From positions 1-64,000 of the forward strand of contig JADJOG010000009.1 of NCBI GenBank assembly GCA_016713865.1: a DNA stretch of 64,000 bases. The letters are read 5' to 3'. A program made the translations under genes and the position numbers. The notes below the pieces were generated by a model. The model was not told the DNA's origin and did no database searches. It saw only the letters and a program-made list of their open reading frames with translations. This stretch comes from Flavobacteriales bacterium. GTDB taxonomy: Bacteria > Bacteroidota > Bacteroidia > Flavobacteriales_F > PHOS-HE28. The first letter of the stretch is position 1. Each line of letters starts with the position of its first letter. Positions 28,507-38,321 of the stretch are shown here, in pieces.

Positions 28507-30933
28507 CTAAAGGTGACCGGTGCTCGCTTGCAGATCCTTCGACCGCCACTGCCCCTTCATCTCCCCGCCCGTCTGCCTGTTGCGCTCCATCTGCATCGGG
28601 TTCGGGCGGCGCCAATCACGCTCGCGTTCCTTGAACACATCGAAGCGCGTGGGCACCATGCGCGGCGGCCAGCTGTTGTTGTTCAGGTCGCAGTCGGCGG
28701 TTTCGAGGAATGGGTCGAGAACGACGCCCTTCACCTCCTTGCGCTTCACGAAGACCTTGGACATCGTCGCTGGTCTTCCAGATTCAGGGGATGCGCTCCA
28801 CTCTTGGTGCCATCGGCGTATTCCCATTCGAGGATCACTGGCATCACCAGCCCGCCGATGTTCTTGAATGAGAGCTCGTAGAGGTGCAGGTCCTCGTTGA
28901 GCAGAGCGAGTTCTTCGGGCTTGAGGCTCTTCTTCCACTTCTCGTAGGCCGCCATGTCGCGCTCGGTGGCAGTGAGCGGGTCGTAGCTGTTGTAGAAGTC
29001 GCGCGTCGCGGGATCCTTGTCCACCACGAACTCCAAGCCGCTATCGATGTTGCGCTGGCGGCTCAGGTCGGGCACCTCGCGCGGACTTCTCATCGCGGTT
29101 CGCCTTCTCCGCGAGCACGGGATCGCGCAGGCTCAGGCGCTTGTAGCGCAGGTTCTCGATACTGAGGTCCACGTGATCGGTGGTGTAGAACCAGCCGCGC
29201 CAGAACCAGTCTAGATCGACGCCAGACGCATCTTCCATCGTGCGGAAGAAATCCGCTGGCGTTGGCCGCTTGAACTTCCAGCGATCGCAATAGGTCTTGA
29301 AGGCGATCGAAGAGCTCGCGGCCCATCACCGTTTCGCGCAGGATATTGAGCGCCGTGCAGGGCTTGCCGTATGCGTTGTTGCCGAATTGCGTGATGCTCT
29401 CGCTGTTGGTCATGATGGGCTCGATGCGCGCCTTCACCTTGTCGGGCGCAGCATTGGGGTCGCCTTTCATGTAATCGACGATGTTGCGGGGCTTGCCGCG
29501 CCAACTGGGGTAATCCTTGTCCCACTCCTGCTCGGTGAGGTATTGCACGAAGGTGTTGAGGCCCTCGTCCATCCAGGTCCACTGCCGCTCATCGGAGTTG
29601 ATGATCATGGGGAAAAGTTGTGCCCCACCTCATGCGTGATCACGCCATCATGCCATACTTGGTGCGTTCGCTGTAGGTGCCGTCCTTCTCAGGGCGCCCG
29701 CCGTTGAACGCAGATCATCGGGTACTCCATGCCGATGCGGTCGGTGTGAACGCTGATGGCCACGGGATAGATGTAATCCGCCGTGAACTTGCTGTAGGTC
29801 TTGATGGTGTGCGCAACGACCTTGGTGCTGTATTGCTCCCAGAGCGGATTGCCCTCCTTGGGGTAGTAGCTCATGCACAAGACATTATTCGTCTTGACGG
29901 GCTGGTTCATCGCGTCCCAGATGAACTTGCGACTGCTGGCGAAGGCGACATCGCGCACGTTCTTGCTCTTGAACACCCAGGTCTTGGTGCCCTTGCCGCG
30001 CTCCTTCTCGTTATCGAGCGCTTCTTGCAGGCGTCACGATCATCACCGGCTTATCGCTGGTGCGGGCCTGTGCGAGTCGCTTCTGTTGCGTTGAGGTGAG
30101 CACGCTCGAAGCATTCGCCCATTCGCCAGTGGCGGCCACGATGTGATCGTTTGGCGCGGTGATGCTGAGCGTGTAGTCGCCGAAATCGAGGGTGAATTCG
30201 CCTTGGCCGAGGAACTGCTTGTGCATCCAGCCGCTGTAATCCATATAGGCGGCCATGCGCGGGTAGAAGTGCGCGATGGTGAAGATGTAGTTGTCCTCTT
30301 CGGGGAAGTACTCGTAGCCGGCGCGGCCGCCCCACTTGAAGCGGTCGTTGATCCAGTTCCACCAGGTGAGCTTGAAGCTGAAGGTGGCGCCGGGCGCGAG
30401 CGGCTTCGGCAGGTCTACGCGCATCATGGTCTTGTTGATGGTGTACTTCAGCTTGCCGCCGCTGGCATCGGTAACGCTGGTGATCTTGTACCCGCCATCG
30501 AAGGGTTTCACCCATTTCTCCACCTGCGAGATGCTTACGCTGTCGCCGATGGTGCCGGTGCGCGTGGTATTCGCGTCGCTGTTCGGCTCAAAGATGTTCT
30601 GGTCGAGCTGCAGCCAGAGGTACTCGAGCTTATCGGGGCTCTGGTTGTGGTAGGTGATGGGCTCGCGACCGGTGAGCTTGGGGAGCTCGGCTCCGCTCGC
30701 TCCACCAGCATTGGCAACAGGCTCGGTGATCTCCACGTGGATGTCGTAGTCGGCCTTCATCTGCCAATAGGCGTGGCCGGGGGCGCCAGAGGCGGTGCGC
30801 TGCTCGTTGGGCGTGGGAAGCTCCTGATCGAGCTGGCGGAACTTGTCGCGGCCGTAGCGGGGGGAGTCCTGGGCGAGGGCCGCAGCGCTTAGGCAGGAGC
30901 CTAGCAAACCGCGAGATGGCGTGCTTCAGGCAT
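28507..30933 (-). CDS. M1-family zinc metallopeptidase (many frameshifts)
   Basis: This is a secreted aminopeptidase-type enzyme. Starting at ATG 30933 (MPEARHLAV, then one indel, LLGSCLSAAALAQ, a signal peptide), the protein has SPRYGRDKFRQLDQELPTP, AYWQMKADYDIHVEI and the beta-rich N-domain through DYTLSITAPNDHIVAATGEW. The catalytic core gives GVITHEVGHNFFPMIINSDE and QWTWMDEGLNTF: HEVGH plus a downstream Glu form the zinc site. The C-terminal part (DLDWFWRGWFYTTDHVDL, LVMPVILEWEYADGT) ends at 28507. At least five frame changes are needed (near 30030, 29690, 29640, 29270, 29080, 28780). The total of about 800 residues matches Bacteroidota M1 proteins of this subfamily. Confidence 0.87.
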
Positions 30934-31082
30934 GTTGGCGAAAGTAGTGGTGAGTTTCCACCGCAGCGGCGTGGCAACGATGCCCGACGCGCTTAACGGG
31001 GACCGAGGCCGCGGCATTGCCTCGCCGTCGGTGTGTGGCGTGCGCGGGCACTCACCACTTTTTTCGCGACTTTTGCCATGAA

Positions 31083-31571
31083 ATGAAAGCCTTGATACTC
31101 GCATTCGGGCTGTTCGGAGCGCTGAGCGTCCACGACTTCTTCGTCTCGATCCTCACCATACGCCACAGCCCAGCCACGCAGACCCTCGACCTCACCTGGC
31201 GTATCACGGCGCACGACATCGAGCACGCGCTGGAGAACGTGGCCCCGCTGAAACTCGGCTCGCCGAAGGAGCACGCCAAGGCCGACAGCATCCTCAACGC
31301 CTACTTCAAGCAGCATCTCGTGCTCTTCCAGGAGAAGCAGCTCACATGGAACTGGGTCGGCAAAGAGCTCGATGGCGAAACGCTCTATTGCTACCTGCAG
31401 GTGGAAGGCATCACTTCACCCAACGGCTTGCTGGTGCGCAATACGCTGCTGCAGGACCTGTTCTATGAGCAACAGAACCTGGTGCATGTGGAGGGGGAGA
31501 AGTTGCCGACGAGGTCGTCAAAGCCTTGCTCGAGAAGGGGACGGCTAACTCCCAGAAGGAGCGAATTTTAA
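31083..31571 (+). CDS. DUF6702-like small secreted protein
   Basis: 162 residues. MKALILAFGLFGALSVHDFF has a short signal-like helix followed by the His-Asp-Phe found early in DUF6702 proteins. The domain continues with SILTIRHSPATQTLDLTWRI, HDIEHALENVAPLKLG and a pattern of beta-strands. The function is unknown. The last 30 residues (from about 31495) are Arg/Ser-rich and may be out of frame, because an alternative frame reads DEVVKALLEKGTANSQKER to a TAG at about 31597. It is often next to M1 peptidases in this phylum, as here. Confidence 0.6.
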   Translation: MKALILAFGLFGALSVHDFFVSILTIRHSPATQTLDLTWRITAHDIEHALENVAPLKLGSPKEHAKADSILNAYFKQHLVLFQEKQLTWNWVGKELDGETLYCYLQVEGITSPNGLLVRNTLLQDLFYEQQNLVHVEGEKLPTRSSKPCSRRGRLTPRRSEF

Positions 31572-31608
31572 GGGCATCCAGAGTTCACGAATGGTAGGTC
31601 TAGGAGAA

Positions 31609-31882
31609 GCCAGCTATTGTCCTTCTCATTATCGCCGTTTGCTTTTGGTCTCTCATCACGACCTTCATTGCCATCATCAGAATTATGAGCATCAACGATT
31701 CCGAGCCGAGAGAAGGACTGAATGGAGTCGTGATTTCTATGGAATCCTGGAATCATCGTGAAGCCGATTCCATAGTTGGAGGGGCAGCGTTCAGAAGAAA
31801 GGAAACTCTTTGTGAAGCAAACCGGGAGATTGGACAGTTGACCCGCAACCACGAGAAACCGCCTTCGTTGCCACCAAGCTGA
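31609..31882 (+). CDS. Possible single-helix membrane protein, start unclear
   Basis: Open frame after two TAG codons near 31600: EKPAIVLLIIAVCFWSL, ITTFIAIIRIMSINDSEPR, EGLNGVVISMESWNHREADS, then IVGGAAFRRKETLCEANR. One strong hydrophobic helix is followed by a soluble tail. Composition is A+T-richer than the neighbours. No ATG precedes the helix. The first ATG is 31685, after it. The family is not recognised, and the 3' end runs into the start of nth. Confidence 0.35.
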
Positions 31883-32341
31883 CCGAGCTCTACCCGCGCA
31901 CGTCCATCCCGCTCGATCACGAAGACCCGTACACGCTCCTGGTGGCCGTGGTGCTTAGCGCGCAATGCACCGACAAGAAGGTGAACGAGATCACCCCGCT
32001 GCTCTTCGCCAAGGCGCGCACGCCGCAGCAGATGGTGAAGTTGAGCGTGCAGCAGATCGAGGACATCATCAGAGAGCGTGGTGATGGTGCAGGCCTTCGG
32101 GGTGCCGGCCTTTCCGGTGGATACGCATATCCACCGCCTCGCCTGGCGCTGGACCCTGAGCACCGGCAAGAGCGTGGAGCACACCGAGGCCGACCTGAAG
32201 AAACTCTTCCCCAAGGAGGAATGGGCCGATCTGCATTTGCGCATCATCTACTTCGGGCGGGAGCACTGTCCGGCAAAAGGCCATGATCCGCGCAAGTGCC
32301 CCATTTGCAGCGTGATCGGCAGGAAGGAGCTCTTCGCCTGA
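31838..32341 (+). pseudogene. nth: Endonuclease III, with internal deletion of the active-site region
   Basis: HhH-GPD base-excision glycosylase/AP lyase for oxidised pyrimidines. Seen: TRNHEK (TTG start at 31838, one indel), FVATKLTELYPRTSIPLDHE, LLVAVVLSAQCTDKKVNEIT and QMVKLSVQQIEDIIR. Then the frame jumps directly to SVVMVQAFGVPAFPVDTHIH, FGREHCPAKGHDPRKCPICS and RKELFA. About 45 residues are missing (roughly 140 bp at about 32071), including the helix-hairpin-helix LPGVGxKTA with the catalytic Lys. The catalytic Asp (VDTH) and the Cys-rich C-terminal motif remain. As read, the product cannot be active. Confidence 0.8.
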
Positions 32342-32353
32342 CCTTCGCAGCCC

Positions 32354-33238
32354 ATGGGCGCCATCGGCTACTACATCGCACTGCCCTTCGTTTACGGCAT
32401 CGCGCTGCTGCCCTTCCCGCTGCTGTACCTGCTGAGCGATGGCTTGTACGTGCTGCTCTATCGCGTGCTGGGCTACCGCAAGGGCGTTGTGCTCGCCAAC
32501 CTGCGCAACAGCTTCCCCGAGAAGAGCGAGGCGGAGATCAAGGCCATTGCCAGCCGCTTCTATCGCTGGTTCTGCGACCTCACGTTGGAAACGCTCAAGA
32601 CCTTGACCATTTCACCGAAGACCTTGCGCGAGCGCGTGAGATTCGAGGGCGTCGAAGTCCTGGGGAATACGCCCGCCGCAAGCAGAGCATCGTGCTGGTG
32701 CTGGGCCACTTCGGCAATTGGGAACTCGCCGGCGCACGCTACAGCCAAGAGAAGAGCATCCCGCAGCTGACGTGATCACCATCCGCCACGAACACCTATC
32801 TCGACCGGCTGGTACACCACATGCGCACGCGCCACGGCACGCAGCTGTACACCATGCGTGAGACCAGCAAGAGCATGCTCCGTGACCGGCACCTGCTCAC
32901 CGCCACGGCCTTCATCGCCGATCAGACCCCAGCTCCCGCGCGCCTATTGGATGACCTTCCTCAACCAGGACACGCCGGTTTTCCTCGGCACCGAGGCCCT
33001 GTCGAAGAAACTCGGCTACCCCGTCGTGTACATCAGCATCACCCGCCCGAAGCGCGGCTACTACCGCATGGTGGCCGAAACTTTAGTGGAGAATCCGAAG
33101 GCTACCGCCGAGGGGGAGACAACTGTCACTCACACCCGACGATTGGAACGCGATATTTGCACGCACCCGGAGCTCTGGCTCTGGACGCACCGCCGATGGA
33201 AGCACAAGCGACCAACCAGCAATCCGCCAGCCGTGTAA
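32354..33238 (+). CDS. Lysophospholipid/lauroyl-type acyltransferase, LPLAT family (frameshifted)
   Basis: HtrB/LpxL-type membrane acyltransferase that would add an acyl chain to lipid A or an aminolipid. The N-terminal helix is GIALLPFPLLYLLSDGLYVL, followed by GYRKGVVLANLRNSFPEKSE. Indels near 32685 and 32775 hide the active-site block, visible as SIVLVLGHFGNWELAG (HFGNWE is the HX4D/E-type motif). The rest continues RHGTQLYTMRETSKSML, AYWMTFLNQDTPVFLGTE, YPVVYISITRPKRGYY and ends LWLWTHRRWKHKRP, a typical C terminus. It overlaps the following desaturase gene. Confidence 0.85.
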
Positions 33239-34234
33239 CGGTGAAGAACGCCGGCGAGCGCAAGGATCTGATCCTGGCCACTCGCCCCTTCGCGGTGGAG
33301 CAGCGGCTGCGCAGTTGGATCAACCTGTTCGTCTCGGCTGCGGTGACCACGGGCAGCTACCTGGCCACTGTATATGTGGATTCGCTCTGGGCCAAAGCCG
33401 CTTTCGGGGTCCTCACCGGACTCTCGCTCGTTCGGCTCTTCATCCTCTATCACGACCATCAGCAAGAGCATCCTCAACCGCAGCAAACCTGCCGATGTCT
33501 TCTTCTGGTTCTTCGGCATGTGGATGCTGAGCCCGCCTAGCATCTGGAAGCGCAGCCACGACCACCACCACAAGCACAACTCGAAGCTCTACACCACCAG
33601 CGTCGGCTCGTTCCCCGTTGTCACCGTTGAGAAGTACAAGTCCCTCTCACGCGGCGAGCGCTTCGCCTACAACTTCATCCGCAGCCCCTTCGCAATAGGC
33701 TTCGGCTATGTGTTCGTGTTCATCATCGGCATGTGCCTGAATAGCTTCATCAGCAACAAGGGCAAGCACTGGGACAGCTTGATCACGCTGGTCTTCCACA
33801 GTGCGCTGGGCTGGGCCACATGGTATTTCCTCGGATGGGAGAATCTGGTCTTCGCCTTCTTCCTCCCCTACTTGGTCACCTTCGCCTTGGGCAGCTACCT
33901 CTTCTATGCCCAGCACAATTTCCCAGGCACCGTATTCGCCGACAAGAATGGCTGGAGCTACGTGAAAGCCGCGCTCGACAGCAGCAGCTACATGAAGATG
34001 AACCCCGTGCTGCAGTGGTTCACTGGCAACATCGGCTTCCACCACATCCATCACCTGAACGCGCACATCCCCTTCTATCGGCTGCCCGAGGCCTACAAGG
34101 CCATTCCCGAACTGCGCGAAAAGGCCAAGCGCACCAGTCTTTGGCCTTGGGATGTGGCGGCTTGCTTCCGCCTTAAGGCTTGGGACCCCGCTCTGCAGCG
34201 GATGGTGACCCGCCGGGAGCTGCTCCGGATGTAG
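33196..34234 (+). CDS. Membrane fatty acid desaturase (one frameshift)
   Basis: Histidine-box diiron enzyme. A shift near 33450 interrupts the first box (ILYHDHQH). The remaining boxes are intact: WKRSHDHHHKHNS and GFHHIHHLNAHIP. Four membrane helices are evident (FGYVFVFIIGMCLNSFI, LVFAFFLPYLVTFALGSYL). The ATG at 33196 lies inside the end of the LPLAT gene, 43 bases of overlap. About 345 residues in total. Likely introduces a double bond into membrane lipid acyl chains, next to an acyltransferase for lipids. Confidence 0.83.
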
Positions 34235-34282
34235 CCGACCCGGCTGGCGGGAGTTGCGCCAGCAGATGGCTGCATAAACGAC

Positions 34283-34319
34283 AAGCCCCGCACCCAGAAT
34301 GAACCCGGGCCGGGGCTTC
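34283..34319. terminator. Hairpin between convergent desaturase and small gene
   Basis: AAGCCCCG and CGGGGCTT pair around a 21-nt loop. It can serve either strand, between the desaturase end (34234) and the small minus-strand gene end (34336). No long T-run. Confidence 0.55.
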
Positions 34320-34335
34320 TCGATTCGGTCTCGCT

Positions 34336-34497
34336 TCAGTTCAGCATCAGATTCACCTTGCCCAAAGGCGGAGCTTCAACCACTTGCAGCGCCTTGGAAT
34401 AACCCAGGATGGCTTGAATGGTGGAGGCTTGGGGGCCGACGGCGGTGGTCATGGTGCTGGTACGGCGGTTCTTACGGCGGAGAGTAGAGTTCGTCAT
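34336..34497 (-). CDS. 53-residue small protein
   Basis: ATG at 34497 to TGA at 34336. Begins MTNSTLRRKNRRTSTMTTAV, continues GPQASTIQAILGYSKALQVV and ends GKVNLMLN. It is basic at the N terminus with an amphipathic helix in the middle. It is flanked by a hairpin on each side and lies just downstream of the sigma-factor terminator on the same strand, so it is probably its own transcription unit. The family is not recognised. Coding potential is supported by codon use and by the neat fit between two terminators. Confidence 0.55.
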   Translation of the reverse strand: MTNSTLRRKNRRTSTMTTAVGPQASTIQAILGYSKALQVVEAPPLGKVNLMLN

Positions 34498-34564
34498 CGA
34501 CGGCGTTTAGGTGGTTTCAATGCTTCCTGAACGGCACCCCTACCCGGCGTATTGCATAGGCCAG

Positions 34565-34600
34565 AAAAAAGTGCGGCGGGCCCCTTCCGGACCCGCCGCG
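34565..34600 (-). terminator. Intrinsic terminator of the sigma factor gene
   Basis: On the minus strand GCGGCGGG and CCCGCCGC stems are followed by ACTTTTTTC. It starts 20 bases after the stop at 34620. Confidence 0.85.
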
Positions 34601-34619
34601 ACCCATTCCCCCGGCCGGT

Positions 34620-35231
34620 TCAAGCCCGTTCCAGGGCGATCTCGTGCTTGTCGATCATCTTCCGCATGTTGATCAGGGCATAGCGCATACGGCCCAAGGC
34701 GGTGTTGATGCTCACATCCGTGTGGTCGGCGATCTCCTTGAAGCTCATGTTCAGGTAGGTGCGCATGATCACCACTTCGCGCTGCTCGTCGGGCAGGTGA
34801 TCGATCAGCTTGCGCACATCGGCATCCACCTGCACGTTCACCAGGCTCTGCTCGGCGTTCTTGCCAGGCTGCTGCATGGCGGCGAACACATCATGGTCGT
34901 CCTTGCTGCGCACCAGCGGCATCTTCTTGTTGCGGCGGAAGTGGTCAATGACAGATTGTGCGCGATGCGCATCACCCACGGCAGGAACTTGCCCTCCTCG
35001 TTGTACTTGCCGCCCTTCAGGGTGTTCACCACCTTGATGAAGACCTCTTGGAAAAGGTCCTCGGTGAGCTCGCGGTCGCGCACCAGCAGGTAGATGTGGC
35101 TCCACACCTTCCGGCTTATGGCGGTGCAGGAGCGCCTCGAAGGCACTTTCGTCGCCGTCGATGTAGCGCTGAACAAGAACTTGGTCGTCGATGGAGACAA
35201 CCGCCGTGGCGATGGAACGCTTTGATAGCAT
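34620..35231 (-). CDS. ECF-like RNA polymerase sigma factor (compensating frameshifts)
   Basis: About 200 residues. Start MLSKRSIATAVVSIDDQVLV, sigma region 2 ESAFEALLHRHKRKVWSHIY, DRELTEDLFQEVFIKVVNTL and FLPWVMRIAHNLVIDHFRRN (parts read in two frames between about 35120 and 34950), then region 4 LPDEQREVVIMRTYLNMSFK and NTALGRMRYALINMRKMI. Region 2 and 4 spacing fits group 4 sigma factors of Bacteroidota. No anti-sigma gene is adjacent. It is divergent from uvrA. Confidence 0.88.
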   Translation of the reverse strand: MLSKRSIATAVVSIDDQVLVQRYIDGDESAFEALLHRHKPEGVEPHLPAGARPRAHRGPFPRGLHQGGEHPEGRQVQRGGQVPAVGDAHRAQSVIDHFRRNKKMPLVRSKDDHDVFAAMQQPGKNAEQSLVNVQVDADVRKLIDHLPDEQREVVIMRTYLNMSFKEIADHTDVSINTALGRMRYALINMRKMIDKHEIALERA

Positions 35232-35495
35232 GGCCTTACCCGTTTTGGTCCGTTGTGGATCGAGAACGTTAGGGTAGAGGTCTGGCTATCGGCGGTGGCG
35301 GTTTGGTTGGTGGCCCGGAACGGGCCTTCGGTTGAACGTGGGATAGACGCTTAACGGGGGAGTAACGTTGCCTACTTGTGGTTATTGCTACAGCCCGAGA
35401 AATTGTCTTCCTACGGCTCCAAATATAGGCCCACTCCCTTCCGCCGCAGGACCGAAGGCTAATTTCGCCGCCCCTTTCCCCAGCCCTCCTTCCCC

Positions 35496-38321
35496 TTGCC
35501 CGCTCGCACCGCCGCCCCGGCCCCTGAAATCCTACGCAAGCTTCGCCACGGCAGCATCCGTGTTGAAGGCGCCCGCGTTCACAACCTGAAGAACGTAAGC
35601 GTGGAGATCCCGCGCGGAAAGCTGGTGGTAGTAACCGGCCTGAGTGGAAGCGGGAAGAGCAGCTTGGCCTTCGATACGCTGTATGCCGAAGGGCAGCGCC
35701 GATACGTGGAGAGCCTGAGCAGCTATGCGCGGCAATTCATGGGGCGATTGGAGAAACCCGATGTGGACCGCATCATCGGCATCAGCCCGGCCATTGCCAT
35801 TGAGCAGAAGGTGCAGAGCAGCAACCCGCGCAGCACCGTGGGCACCAGCACCGAGGTGTACGACCACCTGAAGCTGCTCTTCGCCCGCGCTGGCAAGACC
35901 ATCTCACCCGCTAGCGGACAAGAAGTGAAGCGCAACACCATCGAGGATGTGGTGGCTGGCGTGAACAGTTACGGCCATGGCAGCACGGTGTTCATGCTGG
36001 CGCCGTTGGCCATTCCGAAGGGACGGGCAATCAAAGAGCATCTGGAGATCCTGCAGCAGCAGGGCTACGCGCGCGTGCATGATGGCAGCGCGGTGCATCG
36101 CATCGAGGAATTGCTCGAGAGCAAGAAGGCGCTGAAGGGCACCTTCTTCCTTGTGGTAGATCGCTTGAGCGCTGCGCCCGGCGATACCGAGAACGAGAGT
36201 CGCGCCGCCGACAGCGCAGAGACCGCATTCTTCGAAGGACATGGCGAATTAATCCTGCTCGGCGAGGATGGCAGGCAGATGGGCTTCAGCGACAAGTTCG
36301 AGTTGGACGGCATCCACTTCGAGGAACCGAGCCCGAACCTGTTCAGCTTCAACGATCCGGTTGGCGCATGCCCCACCTGCGAAGGCTGCGGCAGCATCAT
36401 CGGCATCGACCCTGAATTGGTCATCCCCGACAAGCGCCTCAGCCTGTACGACGATGCCGTAGCCCCTTGGCGCGGCGAAGTGCTCAGCGAATGGAAGCGC
36501 GATTTCATCCGCGACAGCGCGAAGCATGACTTCCCGATCCACCGCCCTTATCGCGAACTCACCGCCGATCAGCAACGCTTGCTCTGGCGCGGCGCCAAGG
36601 GACTGCACGGCATCGATCGCTTCTTCCAATACGTGGAAGAGAAGAGCTACAAGATCCAGTACCGGGTGCTGGCCAGCCGTTACCGCGGCAAGACAACCTG
36701 CACCACCTGCGAGGGCACGCGCCTGCGCAAGGAAGCGCGCTACGTGAAGATCAGCGGGCACGACATCACGGAGCTCACGCGCATGCCCATCGCCGATTGC
36801 CTGCGCTTCTTCGAGGGCCTGCAACTCGACGAGCACCAGCAGCGCATCGCCGCGCGCCTGCTGAAGGAGATCACCAACCGCCTGCGCTACTTGGTGGATG
36901 TGGGCGTGGGCTACCTCACCCTCGATCGCCGTAGCAACACCTTGAGCGGTGGCGAGACCCAACGCATCGACCTGGCCACTTCACTGGGCAGCAGTTTGGT
37001 TGGCAGCATGTACATCCTCGACGAGCCCAGCATCGGCCTGCACCCGCGCGACACCGAGCGGCTCATCGGCGTGCTGAAGCAATTGCGCGACCTCGGCAAC
37101 ACCGTGATCGTGGTGGAGCACGACGAGGAAGTGATGCGCGCCGCCGACCACATCATCGACATGGGTCCCATGGCCGGCAGCCACGGCGGCGAAGTGGTGT
37201 TCACCGGTCCGTTCGAGCAGTTGATGGAGAGCGAGAGCCTCACCGCGCGCTACCTCACCGGCCGCGAGCGCATCGCGCAACCCGCGAAGCGCCGCGCCAT
37301 CCGCGACAAGCTGCTGCTGCGCGGCGCCCGCGAACACAACCTGAAGGATATCGACGTGAATTTCCCGTTGCACATGCTCACGGTGGTGACCGGTGTGAGC
37401 GGCAGCGGCAAGACCACGTTGGTGAAGCGCATCCTCTACCCCGCCATGAAGCGCCACCTCGAGGGCTTCAGCGAACGACCCGGCGAGCACACCGCGCTCG
37501 AAGGCGACCTCGCGCGCATCGAGGCCGTGGAAATGGTGGACCAGAATCCCATTGGCCGCAGCAGCCGCAGCAACCCCGTGACCTATGTGAAGGCATGGGA
37601 CGAAGTGCGCCAACTGTACAGCGAGCAGGATGTATCGAAAGTGCGCGGCTACAAGCCCAGCCACTTCAGCTTCAATGTGGATGGCGGGCGCTGCGAGATC
37701 TGCCAAGGCGAAGGTGAAGTGCGCATCGAGATGCAGTTCATGGCCGACATCAGCCTCACTTGCGAGGCGTGCAAGGGCCGACGCTTCCGCGATGAAGTGC
37801 TCGATGCCAAGTTCCACGGGCGCGATGTGGCCGAACTGCTCGATATGACGGTTGATGACGCCATCGCCTTCTTCGAGCCGCACCAGAGTGTTGGTGCCTG
37901 TGCCCGCATCGTGCAGAAGCTGTTGCCCTTGCAGCAGACCGGCATGGGCTACGTGAAGCTGGGCCAGAGCAGCAGCACGCTATCGGGCGGCGAAGCGCAG
38001 CGCATCAAGCTCGCCAGCTTCCTCACCAAGGGACAGGACGAGAAACCCACGCTCTTCATCTTCGACGAGCCTACTACGGGCCTGCACTTCCACGACATCG
38101 CCAAGTTGCTGAAGGCACTGGACATGCTCATCGCCAACGGCCACAGCGTGGTCTGCATCGAGCACAACACCGAAGTGATCAAGTGCGCCGACCAGGTCAT
38201 CGACCTCGGTCCCGAAGGCGGCGAGGGCGGCGGGCGCTTGCTCTTCACCGGAACGCCAGAGGAATTGGCGCGCGAGGATTCGCACACCGGCCGGGCATTG
38301 GCGCAATCACTCGGTCGTTAG
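35496..38321 (+). CDS. uvrA: Excinuclease ABC subunit A
   Basis: Intact, 941 residues. The damage-sensing ATPase of nucleotide excision repair. N-terminal Walker A is VVVTGLSGSGKSSLAFDTLY, followed by GQRRYVESLSSYARQFMGR, zinc ligands CPTCEGCG and CTTCEGTR, signature LSGGETQRIDLA and LDEPSIGLHPRD. The second ATPase has VTGVSGSGKTTLVKR, CEICQGEGEVRIEMQFMAD, CEACKGRRF, LSGGEAQRIKLA and FDEPTTGLH. The start is uncertain: TTG at 35496 is the first in-frame codon giving a short N-terminal extension before EILRKLRHGSIRVEGARVHN. The final TAG overlaps the convergent gene's stop. Confidence 0.95.
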   Translation: MPARTAAPAPEILRKLRHGSIRVEGARVHNLKNVSVEIPRGKLVVVTGLSGSGKSSLAFDTLYAEGQRRYVESLSSYARQFMGRLEKPDVDRIIGISPAIAIEQKVQSSNPRSTVGTSTEVYDHLKLLFARAGKTISPASGQEVKRNTIEDVVAGVNSYGHGSTVFMLAPLAIPKGRAIKEHLEILQQQGYARVHDGSAVHRIEELLESKKALKGTFFLVVDRLSAAPGDTENESRAADSAETAFFEGHGELILLGEDGRQMGFSDKFELDGIHFEEPSPNLFSFNDPVGACPTCEGCGSIIGIDPELVIPDKRLSLYDDAVAPWRGEVLSEWKRDFIRDSAKHDFPIHRPYRELTADQQRLLWRGAKGLHGIDRFFQYVEEKSYKIQYRVLASRYRGKTTCTTCEGTRLRKEARYVKISGHDITELTRMPIADCLRFFEGLQLDEHQQRIAARLLKEITNRLRYLVDVGVGYLTLDRRSNTLSGGETQRIDLATSLGSSLVGSMYILDEPSIGLHPRDTERLIGVLKQLRDLGNTVIVVEHDEEVMRAADHIIDMGPMAGSHGGEVVFTGPFEQLMESESLTARYLTGRERIAQPAKRRAIRDKLLLRGAREHNLKDIDVNFPLHMLTVVTGVSGSGKTTLVKRILYPAMKRHLEGFSERPGEHTALEGDLARIEAVEMVDQNPIGRSSRSNPVTYVKAWDEVRQLYSEQDVSKVRGYKPSHFSFNVDGGRCEICQGEGEVRIEMQFMADISLTCEACKGRRFRDEVLDAKFHGRDVAELLDMTVDDAIAFFEPHQSVGACARIVQKLLPLQQTGMGYVKLGQSSSTLSGGEAQRIKLASFLTKGQDEKPTLFIFDEPTTGLHFHDIAKLLKALDMLIANGHSVVCIEHNTEVIKCADQVIDLGPEGGEGGGRLLFTGTPEELAREDSHTGRALAQSLGR

